From Hymenobacter mellowenesis (GTDB taxonomy: Bacteria; Bacteroidota; Bacteroidia; Cytophagales; Hymenobacteraceae), in assembly GCF_030581005.1 (NCBI RefSeq), contig NZ_JAUQSX010000002.1, forward strand, positions 523,007 through 587,006: DNA of 64,000 nucleotides, written 5' to 3'. Positions 49,499 through 56,953 of the stretch are shown one piece after another. Position 1 is the stretch's first letter, and each line of letters starts with the position of its first letter. The notes beneath the pieces were generated by a model, which saw nothing but the letters and a program-made list of their open reading frames with translations, did not search any database and was not told the DNA's origin. The position numbers and the translations under genes were made by a program.

Positions 49499-50617
49499 TT
49501 AATGGATTACTCTCCACGGCGTCATGGTTTCGGCGTGCAACAAGAGCGCCTCAGCCAGCGGGCTGACGGATAAATCCACGAAGCGCACGCCGTAGTGCAG
49601 CTCCTGGGGTGTGGCCACCTCGCGGCTGCCGAAGCGGATGACGCGGCGCAGGCGCTGGGCGTTGCGCCAGTCGCGCAGGGCCACGGCGTTGCCGAAGGCG
49701 AACGCCGTGGCCGGGATGCTGTAGCCAAGAATCAGCGGGCCGCTGTCGACGTCGCCTTCGCTGGTTTCGTAGCTGCCCCGGCGCTCGCGGTAAAGCCGAA
49801 TGACGCCGAAATTGGTGCTGAAATGCTGCTGGTAGAGCCGGTATTGCTCGGCGGCGAGGGCGGGGGCGAAGCGGTAGAGGAAGTTGATGCTCCAGCCCAG
49901 GTGGGAGCCGCGCGGCTCCTCGGCGGCGTGGTGGCGGGTGCGGGGCTTGGAGAGGAGCAGACCGGTGGCCGGGTCGGTGAGGTGCTGGCGGGCGTAGGCG
50001 GCCCATTGCTGGCAGAAGGCGCGGTAGGGGCTGCCCGTCAGGTCGCTGTGCAGCTGCAGCGAGGCCAGGGCCACGGTGTTGTCGGGCACCCACACGCCGC
50101 CGGGGTAGGATTCGAGGCAATGGTTGGGCGCGGTGGCGAGGCGGCGGTGCAGGGAGGCGGACAGGGAATCGTGCAGTGCTTTATAGGGCGAGGCAGGGTC
50201 GAGCAGGCGGTGGCAGCCCAGCATCAGGTTGAGGTGGCCGAGGTAAAGCACGGAGGTTACCGAATCGGCTTCGACCAGCGCATCGGGGTTGCGAAAGGCT
50301 TGCGCGATGCCGCCGGTCAGCATCCGGCCGATGGCCAGCTGGGTATAGTGCGCGGCTTCGGCCCGGAAGCTGGTGTCGAGTTGCGCCATGTTGGTAAAGG
50401 CGTACGTCGAATACGACATCGAAAACAACGACCATTCGGCGTTGCCCAGCGCGGCTAGTTCCGTTGATTCGCTTTCGGGCGTGCGGATGATGCGCTCCAG
50501 ATAGTTGGCCTTTTTTCGCAGGTCCGACGGGGGCGGGTAGTGGTAGGTGGGCCAACTAAAGAGTGCCCACAGCCCCAGCAGCAACGCCAGGAAAAGGAGT
50601 CGTTTTTTGCGCTTCAT
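49499..50617 (-). CDS. Hypothetical protein with N-terminal membrane anchor
   Basis: 372 residues. MKRKKRLLFLALLLGLWALF is one membrane segment with positive N-terminus, so the rest faces the periplasm. It is rich in helices with aromatic motifs such as LESYPGGVWVPDNTVALASL, EEPRGSHLGWSINFLYRFAP and DVDSGPLILGYSIPATAFAF. This pattern, with conserved Trp, Gly and Asp, resembles alpha/alpha barrel enzymes of the linalool-dehydratase or glycosidase kind; I cannot assign it. No neighbour gives a clue. Confidence 0.75.
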   Translation of the reverse strand: MKRKKRLLFLALLLGLWALFSWPTYHYPPPSDLRKKANYLERIIRTPESESTELAALGNAEWSLFSMSYSTYAFTNMAQLDTSFRAEAAHYTQLAIGRMLTGGIAQAFRNPDALVEADSVTSVLYLGHLNLMLGCHRLLDPASPYKALHDSLSASLHRRLATAPNHCLESYPGGVWVPDNTVALASLQLHSDLTGSPYRAFCQQWAAYARQHLTDPATGLLLSKPRTRHHAAEEPRGSHLGWSINFLYRFAPALAAEQYRLYQQHFSTNFGVIRLYRERRGSYETSEGDVDSGPLILGYSIPATAFAFGNAVALRDWRNAQRLRRVIRFGSREVATPQELHYGVRFVDLSVSPLAEALLLHAETMTPWRVIH

Positions 50618-50668
50618 GCCGCATCAAGCGCCCGAAGCGCCGGGTTATTGTCTGACTAAGGAAAAGAA

Positions 50669-50706
50669 AAAGGGGCAACATCAGCAATGGCGGATGTTGC
50701 CCCTTT
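50669..50706 (-). terminator. Rho-independent terminator
   Basis: AAAGGGGCAACATC (50669-50682) pairs with GATGTTGCCCCTTT (50693-50706). It lies past the end of the minus-strand gene at 50724. Confidence 0.88.
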
Positions 50707-50723
50707 CAGTACTGGCCAACGAC

Positions 50724-51314
50724 TTACTGCGCGGCCGGCAGCGTCAGGATGTAGTCAAACGTCTGGTAAAGCTTGGCGTCGCGGATGCTGACGTTGAGCT
50801 CCTGGGCCTCCATTTTGGGGAAGGGAATGAGGCGTTGGGCCTGGTAGAGGTCGCGGCCGAAGAAGCGGCCGGTGCCGGGGGCCAGGGTTTGGGCCAGTAC
50901 CTCCTTGCCGGCTTTATCGGTGACGGTGAGCGTGAGGTTGGACAGCTCCGCGCCTTTTGGGCCTTGGCGATGGATGGTGACGAGCAGGGCGCCGCCGGGC
51001 GGCAGGGCGGCCAGGCGGCGCTGGTAGGTGGTATCGGCCCATTCCTTGAGCTTGCGCAGGGCGTCAATTTCGGTGCGCATGTCGGCGTAGGAACGGTAGC
51101 CGAGGCGGGTGAAGGAGCCGTCGACCTCCTGCTCCTCGTCGGTGTTTTTGGTCACGTTCTGCACGTAGGGCGACACGGCGTCGCGCTGGGCAAAGGTGTA
51201 GCGCTTGCGGCCTTTGGCGGCCTTGCCGGTGGGCTGGGCCACCGCGGCGCCCGCGCCCAGCAGGAGCAAGCCCAGAACAAGAAAATGACGTGCCACCCGA
51301 GGTAGAAAATGCAT
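50724..51314 (-). CDS. Hypothetical secreted protein
   Basis: 196 residues. MHFLPRVARHFLVLGLLLLG to GAGAAVAQP is a signal peptide. The mature part is basic at first (AAKGRKRYTFAQRDAVSPY) and then looks like an immunoglobulin-like or TonB-type beta domain (LVTIHRQGPKGAELSNLTLT, VSIRDAKLYQTFDYILTLP). Not recognised. The ATG at 51312-51314 was chosen because it starts the signal peptide; the frame is open further upstream. A terminator follows. Confidence 0.75.
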   Translation of the reverse strand: MHFLPRVARHFLVLGLLLLGAGAAVAQPTGKAAKGRKRYTFAQRDAVSPYVQNVTKNTDEEQEVDGSFTRLGYRSYADMRTEIDALRKLKEWADTTYQRRLAALPPGGALLVTIHRQGPKGAELSNLTLTVTDKAGKEVLAQTLAPGTGRFFGRDLYQAQRLIPFPKMEAQELNVSIRDAKLYQTFDYILTLPAAQ

Positions 51315-51542
51315 AATAAAGAGGTTAATAAGGAATGAAATCAGAGAAGTAAAGCGGGAGAATAATTGAGTCAGCAAAGAAAGGGAAACCGGACCAGAAC
51401 CCGGCAACAAGCCCCTGGATTAAAATTGGACTGCGCTGCGGAAAGTAGAATTGATTTAAGGGAAATATGACCGTAAACAAGGCTTCATATTACCGGCTGA
51501 ACTTTGAAAGCAGGATTTTCACCGGTTATAACCTTGCCTGCT

Positions 51543-51776
51543 ATGTACTTCCCGGCCTTGATTTCGGGGCTGCGCCGTTTGGGGCGCTGGCTCGTGTACG
51601 AACTGTTTCAGGTGGCGCTATGGGTGGCGTTTGTGCTGCACACGCTCGGTAGCTTACGCTCGGCGTTTGGGGGCGGGGGCGGGCTGGGCCGGCGGCGGCC
51701 GGGGCCGGCCATTCGGCCGCGCCGCAGCACCGGGCCCGCCCGGGGCGGCCGGTTCACGCAAGTGGCCGACGCATGA
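51543..51776 (+). CDS. Small membrane protein, coupled to the metallophosphoesterase gene
   Basis: 77 residues, MYFPALISGLRRLGRWLVYE. One probable membrane helix (LFQVALWVAFVLHTL) is followed by a Gly/Arg/Pro-rich tail (GGGGGLGRRRPGPAIRPRRS). The stop overlaps the next start as ATGA (51773-51776), so the two proteins are translationally coupled. It may hold or regulate the phosphoesterase at the membrane; this is inference. No homologue recognised. Confidence 0.6.
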   Translation: MYFPALISGLRRLGRWLVYELFQVALWVAFVLHTLGSLRSAFGGGGGLGRRRPGPAIRPRRSTGPARGGRFTQVADA

Positions 51777-52699
51777 GAACGAACCTCCTAACCGAGGCCG
51801 GCATCGGCGAAACACCCCCGCCGGCCCGGCCCAGAGCCCGCCGCAAGCGCCGCGTGCAGGTGGCCGTCATTTCCGACGTGCACCTGGGCACCTACGGCTG
51901 CCACGCCACTGAGCTGCTGCGCTACCTCAAGAGCATCCGGCCGCAGGTGCTGGTGCTCAACGGCGACATCGTGGACATCTGGCAGTTCAGCAAAAACTAT
52001 TGGCCGCCGGCCCACATGCGCGTGGTGCGCTACCTGGCCGGCCTGGCCGCCAAGGGTGTCCGCATCCACTACCTGACCGGCAACCACGACGAGCTGCTGC
52101 GCAAATTCGCCGGCCTGAAGCTGGGGCATTTCCGGCTAGCCAATAAGGTGGTGCTCGACCTACCGCACGGCCGCACCTGGCTGTTCCACGGCGATGTATT
52201 CGACGTGACCATGCGCCATTCGCGCTGGCTGGCCAAGCTGGGCGGGCACGGCTACGATATGCTGATTCTGCTCAACCGCTTTGTGAATTACGGCCTGACC
52301 AAGCTCGGCCGGCCCCGCGTGGCCCTGAGCAAGCTGGTGAAGGAGCGGGTGAAATCGGCGGTGGCCACGGTGAGCAACTTTGAGGAAACGGCCGCCGCCA
52401 TCGCCGCCGATGAGGGCTACCGCTATGTGGCCTGCGGGCACATTCACCAGCCCGAAATCAAAACCCTGCAAACCGAAAAAGGGGAGGTGATTTACCTGAA
52501 TTCGGGCGACTGGGTGGAAAACCTCACCGCGCTGGAATACACGCCCGAAGCGGGCTGGCAGCTGTACTATTACAACGATGACCCCACCATGCAACTGGCC
52601 GCCGATACCGATGCTGCCGATGCTGCTGAGGTATTGGCCGATGCCAATCCGTCGGCCCTGCTAGAAGGGCTGCTGGCCGAATTCAAGATTAGGGCGTAA
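51773..52699 (+). CDS. Metallophosphoesterase, UDP-2,3-diacylglucosamine diphosphatase family
   Basis: 308 residues. Five metal motifs are in place: VAVISDVHLGTYGC (about residue 33), VLNGDIVDIW, YLTGNHDELL, LFHGDVFDVTMRH and VACGHIHQPEI. This is the LpxH/LpxI-like family that removes UMP from UDP-diacylglucosamine in lipid A synthesis, though the members in Bacteroidota next to a glycosyltransferase may act on other lipid-linked sugars. The C-terminal 45 residues are Ala/Asp-rich. Coupled to a small membrane protein upstream; the glycosyltransferase follows after a palindrome. Confidence 0.9.
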   Translation: MRTNLLTEAGIGETPPPARPRARRKRRVQVAVISDVHLGTYGCHATELLRYLKSIRPQVLVLNGDIVDIWQFSKNYWPPAHMRVVRYLAGLAAKGVRIHYLTGNHDELLRKFAGLKLGHFRLANKVVLDLPHGRTWLFHGDVFDVTMRHSRWLAKLGGHGYDMLILLNRFVNYGLTKLGRPRVALSKLVKERVKSAVATVSNFEETAAAIAADEGYRYVACGHIHQPEIKTLQTEKGEVIYLNSGDWVENLTALEYTPEAGWQLYYYNDDPTMQLAADTDAADAAEVLADANPSALLEGLLAEFKIRA

Positions 52700-52727
52700 G
52701 TAACACCGTTGAACAACAGCAAACGAA

Positions 52728-52823
52728 CGTCATGCTGAGCGCAGTCGAAGCATCTCTACCGCGCAAGTAACCTAATCAATGAAACGAAGCGGTAGAGATG
52801 CTTCGACTGCGCTCAGCATGACG
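52728..52823. repeat. Intergenic palindrome, GTCATGC family, copy 6
   Basis: Perfect 35-nt arms (52728-52762, 52789-52823) share CGTCATGCTGAGCGCAG and TCGAAGCATCTCTACCGC. It lies between the phosphoesterase and glycosyltransferase genes, both on the plus strand, 29 bp after the stop. Confidence 0.95.
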
Positions 52824-52845
52824 AGCTGGAAGATAATAGCAACCA

Positions 52846-53874
52846 ATGTCCCGAATTCTTTATGCCATCCAAGGCACCGGCAACGGCCACCTCAGCCGGG
52901 CCCTCGATGTGGTGCCGCTGCTGCGAAGCCGCTGCGAGCAGCTTGAGGTGCTGGTGAGCGGCCCGCCGGCCGATTTGCCCTTGCCGTTTGAGGTGAAGTA
53001 TAAAGCGCAAGGCATGGGCTTTGTGTTTGGCAAAAAGGGCGGCATCAACTTCGTAAAAACCTTCGCGCAGTTCAACTCGCTCAAGTTTTTGCACGAAGTG
53101 CGGCACCTGCCGGTGGAGGATTATGGTTTGGTTATCAGCGACTTCGAGCCGGTGAGCAGCTGGGCCTGCAAAATGCGCGATGTGCCCTGCGTGGCCCTCA
53201 GCCACCAGAGCGCCGTGCTTCACCCCGCCGCCCCGCGCCCCGACCGCGAAGACCCGGCCGGCCGCGCCGTGCTGAAGCATTACGCTCCGAGCACGGCGCA
53301 GTACGGCTTTCATTTTCAGGCCTATGCCCCGGGCATTGCCACCCCCGTCATCCGCCAGCAGGTGCGCGAGCTGAGCCCGGTGAACGATGGGCACTACACG
53401 GTGTACCTGCCGGCTTTCGAAGAAAAAATTCTGGTGGAGCGCCTGCAATACTTGAGCCGCAGCATTCGCTGGGAAGTTTTCAGTAAGCACAGCCAGACGC
53501 CTGCCGAATACGGCAACGTGCGCGTGTGGCCGGTGAGCGGCCCGGCTTTTCTCGACAGCTTGGCCCGCGCGGCCGGCGTGCTCTGCGGCGCCGGATTCGA
53601 AACGCCCGCCGAAGCGCTGTATCTGGGCAAAAAGCTGCTGGTGATGCCCATGAAGCAGCAGTACGAGCAGCAATGCAACGCAGCAGCGCTGGCCAAAATG
53701 GGCGTGCCCGTCATCAAAAACTTCAAAGACAAGAACCTCGACAAGGTGGACCAGTGGTTACACCGCGACGACACCATCGCCGTCGATTACCCCGACCACA
53801 CGGCTGCGGTGATTGACCAGCTGCTGCGGGAGCAATTGCAGGGTAATGGTGTTGGGGTGGCGATGCGCCAGTAA
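52846..53874 (+). CDS. Glycosyltransferase, GT-B fold (GT1/GT28-like)
   Basis: 342 residues. MSRILYAIQGTGNGHLSRAL is the acceptor-domain loop of MurG-like enzymes. The C-terminal half has AAGVLCGAGFETPAEALYLG and KKLLVMPMKQQYEQQCNAAA, the donor-binding region of UDP-sugar transferases. The pattern fits the MJ1255/VC2487 family of glycosyltransferases, which modify lipids or cell-wall precursors. Its neighbour is a lipid-A-type phosphoesterase, so an envelope lipid is a likely target. Cytoplasmic, peripheral at the membrane. Start at 52846 leaves a full N-terminal loop. Confidence 0.88.
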   Translation: MSRILYAIQGTGNGHLSRALDVVPLLRSRCEQLEVLVSGPPADLPLPFEVKYKAQGMGFVFGKKGGINFVKTFAQFNSLKFLHEVRHLPVEDYGLVISDFEPVSSWACKMRDVPCVALSHQSAVLHPAAPRPDREDPAGRAVLKHYAPSTAQYGFHFQAYAPGIATPVIRQQVRELSPVNDGHYTVYLPAFEEKILVERLQYLSRSIRWEVFSKHSQTPAEYGNVRVWPVSGPAFLDSLARAAGVLCGAGFETPAEALYLGKKLLVMPMKQQYEQQCNAAALAKMGVPVIKNFKDKNLDKVDQWLHRDDTIAVDYPDHTAAVIDQLLREQLQGNGVGVAMRQ

Positions 53875-53895
53875 TTGAACGTTATGTCGACAGCT

Positions 53896-53987
53896 CGTCA
53901 TGCTGAGCGCAGCCGAAGCATCTCTACCGCAGTGATAAATTGATTTACAATCGTAGTAGAGATGCTTCGGCTGCGCTCAGCATGACG
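53896..53987. repeat. Intergenic palindrome, GTCATGC family, copy 7
   Basis: Perfect 32-nt arms (53896-53927, 53956-53987) share CGTCATGCTGAGCGCAGCCG and AAGCATCTCTAC. Between the glycosyltransferase and GH1 genes. Confidence 0.95.
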
Positions 53988-54050
53988 GCCTAATATTGAC
54001 GTTCCTTTTGCGTTCTGCCTCCATCCATATAGAAGCTCCGCGCCCCGCGC

Positions 54051-55511
54051 ATGATTAAACTGCCTCCCAACTACTCCGAGCCGCTGCCCGCCGCGTTCTA
54101 CCCGGCTTCGGCCCCGCTGCCCTTTTCTCGTGCCGATTTTGGGCCGGATTTCCAGTGGGGGGCTTCGGCGGCGGCCTACCAGACGGAGGGCGCCTGGCAG
54201 CACCAGGGCAAGGGGCCCAGCATCTGGGACGATTTCACGCGCCGCAAGGGCACCATCCGGCGCAGCGAGCACGCCCGCGTCGCGGCCGATTTCTACAACC
54301 GCTACGAAACCGACCTCGACCTGGCCGCCGCCATGGGCCTGACCGATTTTCGCTTCTCAGCTGCCTGGTCGCGGGTGCTGCCCGAGGGCTCCGGCGCGGT
54401 GAACCGCCGCGGCCTCGATTTCTACGACCGGCTGGTGGACGCCTGCCTGGAGCGCGACCTGCGCCCCATGCTCACGCTCTACCACTGGGACCTGCCCAGC
54501 GCCCTGCAGGCCAAGGGCGGCTGGACTAACCGCAACATCGTAGGCTGGTTTTCGGACTACGCCCAACTGATGGCCCGCCGCCTCGGCGACCGGGTGCCGC
54601 ACTGGGCGGTGCTCAACGAGCCGATGGTGTTTGTGGGCGCCGGCCACTTGCTGGGCATTCATGCGCCGGGTCGGCGGCATTTAGGGGCGTTTCTGGCGGC
54701 GGCCCACCACGCCACCCTGGCCCAGGCCGAAGGCGGCCGCGCCCTGCGCGCCCTACTGCCTGGTTCGGCTGAAATCGGCACCACGTTTTCCTGTTCCTAC
54801 CTTACGCCGCATCGCCCCGGCAACCGGCAGGACGAAGCCGCCACCCGCCGCGCCGATGCCGTGCTGAACCTCTTTTTTATGGAGCCCACCCTCGGCCTGG
54901 GCTATCCCACGGCCCAGCTGCCGGCTCTGGGCTGGCTGCTGGAACGCTACCAAAAGCCCGGCGACGACCAGCGCATGGCCTTCGATTTTGACTTCTGGGG
55001 CATCCAGAACTACACCCGCGAGGTGGTGAAATTCTCGCCATGGCTGCCGCTGCAATGGGCCGCGCTGGTGCCCGCCAGGCAACGCAATGTGCCTTACACG
55101 GACATGGGCTGGGAGGTTTATCCGGAGTCGGTTTATCAAATGTTGAAACAGTATAGCGCTTATCCAAAGGCGCCAAAGCTGCTCATAACGGAAAGCGGCT
55201 CAGCGTTTCCCGATGTGGTGACCGATGGGCGGGTGCCCGATGTGGCCCGCCGCGCCTACCTGCAGGCGGCCATCGGCCAGGTGCTGCGGGCCAAGCGCGA
55301 AGGCGTGGACGTGGGCGGCTATTTCGCCTGGAGCCTGACCGACAACTTCGAGTGGGCCGAGGGCTATGGCCCCCGGTTCGGGCTGATTCACGTCGATTAC
55401 GAAACCCAGGAGCGAATTATGAAAGACTCGGGGCGCTGGTACAAAAAATTCTTGGGTGGTGCAGTGATGAGTGCCGAAAGAGCGGGAAAAGTGGGCATGA
55501 ACTTAGGCTAA
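54051..55511 (+). CDS. GH1 family glycoside hydrolase (beta-glucosidase type)
   Basis: 486 residues. WGASAAAYQTEGAWQHQGKG is the start of the GH1 barrel; DFRFSAAWSRVLPEGSG and YHWDLPSALQ follow. The acid/base Glu is in WAVLNEPMVF (about residue 189). The nucleophile Glu is in LLITESGSAF, where most members read TENG. YFAWSLTDNFEWAEGYGPRF then closes the site. It hydrolyses beta-linked sugars such as cellobiose. No signal peptide, so cytoplasmic. Its C-terminal tail past KKFLGG may be extra. No sugar transporter is nearby. Confidence 0.94.
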   Translation: MIKLPPNYSEPLPAAFYPASAPLPFSRADFGPDFQWGASAAAYQTEGAWQHQGKGPSIWDDFTRRKGTIRRSEHARVAADFYNRYETDLDLAAAMGLTDFRFSAAWSRVLPEGSGAVNRRGLDFYDRLVDACLERDLRPMLTLYHWDLPSALQAKGGWTNRNIVGWFSDYAQLMARRLGDRVPHWAVLNEPMVFVGAGHLLGIHAPGRRHLGAFLAAAHHATLAQAEGGRALRALLPGSAEIGTTFSCSYLTPHRPGNRQDEAATRRADAVLNLFFMEPTLGLGYPTAQLPALGWLLERYQKPGDDQRMAFDFDFWGIQNYTREVVKFSPWLPLQWAALVPARQRNVPYTDMGWEVYPESVYQMLKQYSAYPKAPKLLITESGSAFPDVVTDGRVPDVARRAYLQAAIGQVLRAKREGVDVGGYFAWSLTDNFEWAEGYGPRFGLIHVDYETQERIMKDSGRWYKKFLGGAVMSAERAGKVGMNLG

Positions 55512-55531
55512 GCGCGCGTACTTTCACGGCT

Positions 55532-56173
55532 ATGAAACGCGCTAAGGCTCACAATTCGCTGCGCTGTCCTTGCTGCGGAGAAATCCGCGGTCCTCAAGAG
55601 CAGCAAGTGTTTCTTAAGCAACTGGAGGCAGAGGTTCCGGCTAGGACGTATATCACGCTCAGCGGTGTTTGGCTGGGCAATGCCTATTGGCATGATGCCA
55701 AAAAGGGAGGAGTGGATTGGGCCTGCGACGAGTGCATGCAGAGTCTGCGTGCGGTTAAAGGTCAGCCAGCAAAGCAGTTATTTTATGACTTTGCTCCTCA
55801 TTTCGCCTATTTTGATAAGACGAAAACCTGCCGTGACTGCGGCTTAGAATTCACGTTTTCCAAAGCTGAGCAGTTGCATTGGTATGAGCAGCTACGCTTT
55901 TGGGTCCAGGCCGAAAAGGTGCGGTGCGGCCCTTGCCAGCAACTGAAAAAGCAGCACGACCAATTTTCGCAGTTAATGGCCGCGAATAATTTCACCGACC
56001 ACGAAGCGCTGCAAGAAATTATTGCTTATTATTTGAGGAACAAAGCATACGCCAAGGCAAAGCAATTTCTGGCCACTGGCAGAAGCAGGTTTGCGGAAGG
56101 CTCCGTCGAATTTTCCCGGCTCGATACCCTGCTGAACAACGTAAGGAACATTGAGCAGCAGGTGCGTGATTAG
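55532..56173 (+). CDS. Zinc-ribbon domain protein
   Basis: 213 residues, MKRAKAHNSLRCPCCGEIRG. There are four Cys pairs: CPCC and CDEC in the first 75 residues, then CRDCGLEFTFSKAEQLHWYE and CGPCQQ (about 103-143), which is the zinc-binding layout of the zf-Tbcl/probable zinc-ribbon family. The last 60 residues are helical. Probably binds zinc and perhaps nucleic acid. Function unknown. AT-richer than the GH1 gene upstream. The start at 55532 is just after the GH1 stop. Confidence 0.82.
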   Translation: MKRAKAHNSLRCPCCGEIRGPQEQQVFLKQLEAEVPARTYITLSGVWLGNAYWHDAKKGGVDWACDECMQSLRAVKGQPAKQLFYDFAPHFAYFDKTKTCRDCGLEFTFSKAEQLHWYEQLRFWVQAEKVRCGPCQQLKKQHDQFSQLMAANNFTDHEALQEIIAYYLRNKAYAKAKQFLATGRSRFAEGSVEFSRLDTLLNNVRNIEQQVRD

Positions 56174-56179
56174 CTGTCG

Positions 56180-56812
56180 TTACAGCAACATATCGCGGCA
56201 ACTCAGAAACTTCTCAACCAACTGCTCCGGCCGCTGCTCGTCAAATTCCTCAAAGCCCAGCACGAAGGCCGGCGCGGGCTGCACGAATTTGATGGCTTTG
56301 TTCACTGATTCCAGGTAGGCGCTGATGCGGTTCTTGCTGCCTTCAGCAGCGGCAAACTCGGCATCCCAGCGCAATGCCTCCGGGTCTTTGCGCACCAGAA
56401 ACGGAATGACGAAAGGGACGAAACGGCCAAAAATTGGGTTTTCGTCGGTAGTCAGGCGGGTGTCGGGCCAAATGTGAAACTCGGCGAACGAGGCGGGCGG
56501 CACCACCACAAAGGAGGCCTTTTCGACGGTCATTTCCGCGAATAACTCTAAGCGGTTGGGCTGGGTGTAGAACTGGGCATAGGCCGCATACCATACCGTC
56601 ACCCCCACTTGGTTCACCAGTTGGTAGGGATGGAACGTGCTGGCAATGCCCAGCCCGCCGTGGTTGCCGATAACCAGGTTATACAGTTCGCCAAACTTCG
56701 CTAAATCAGTGGATTGCTGGTAGGGTTGGTTGGTAAGACCGTAGAGGTAAAAGCTGGCGAAATCGTTGAGCGACGGGCCGGTAGGCGAGGCGGGAGGAAT
56801 GGTGTCGGACAC
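56180..56812 (-). CDS. Hypothetical protein
   Basis: About 210 residues from a GTG at 56810-56812 (MSDTIPPASPTGPSLNDFAS). No ATG lies before the first clearly protein-like residues, and the -7 box TAGGTTTG on this strand (56869-56876) lies upstream of it. The rest has YNLVIGNHGGLGIASTFHPY, AEMTVEKASFVVVPPASFAE and PVFGRFVPF-like text; not recognised. No signal peptide. Divergent from hen1 with 141 bp between them. Confidence 0.65.
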   Translation of the reverse strand: MSDTIPPASPTGPSLNDFASFYLYGLTNQPYQQSTDLAKFGELYNLVIGNHGGLGIASTFHPYQLVNQVGVTVWYAAYAQFYTQPNRLELFAEMTVEKASFVVVPPASFAEFHIWPDTRLTTDENPIFGRFVPFVIPFLVRKDPEALRWDAEFAAAEGSKNRISAYLESVNKAIKFVQPAPAFVLGFEEFDEQRPEQLVEKFLSCRDMLL

Positions 56813-56868
56813 GGAAAGCGGCGCGGGTAAGAGAGGAGAAGAGGACTGAAAAGAGGTTGTGCTGACTG

Positions 56869-56876
56869 CAAACCTA
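56869..56876 (-). promoter_or_regulatory. -7 promoter box for the hypothetical gene at 56180-56812
   Basis: On the minus strand the sequence reads TAGGTTTG, a match to TAnnTTTG. It would start the transcript near 56863, supporting the GTG start at 56812. Confidence 0.5.
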
Positions 56877-56953
56877 CTTCGCAGCCCGCAACTTGGCCCC
56901 GCGTCGAGCGGACCAGTGCTACATTCGGCTTCCTTTATTTCCGCGCCTTCTGC

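Noticed and set aside
11627..53987. Treating the GTCATGC palindromes only as ordinary terminators
   Set aside because: They lack T runs directly after the stem in most cases, two copies are in divergent gaps, and they share near-identical arms and centres, which ordinary terminators do not.
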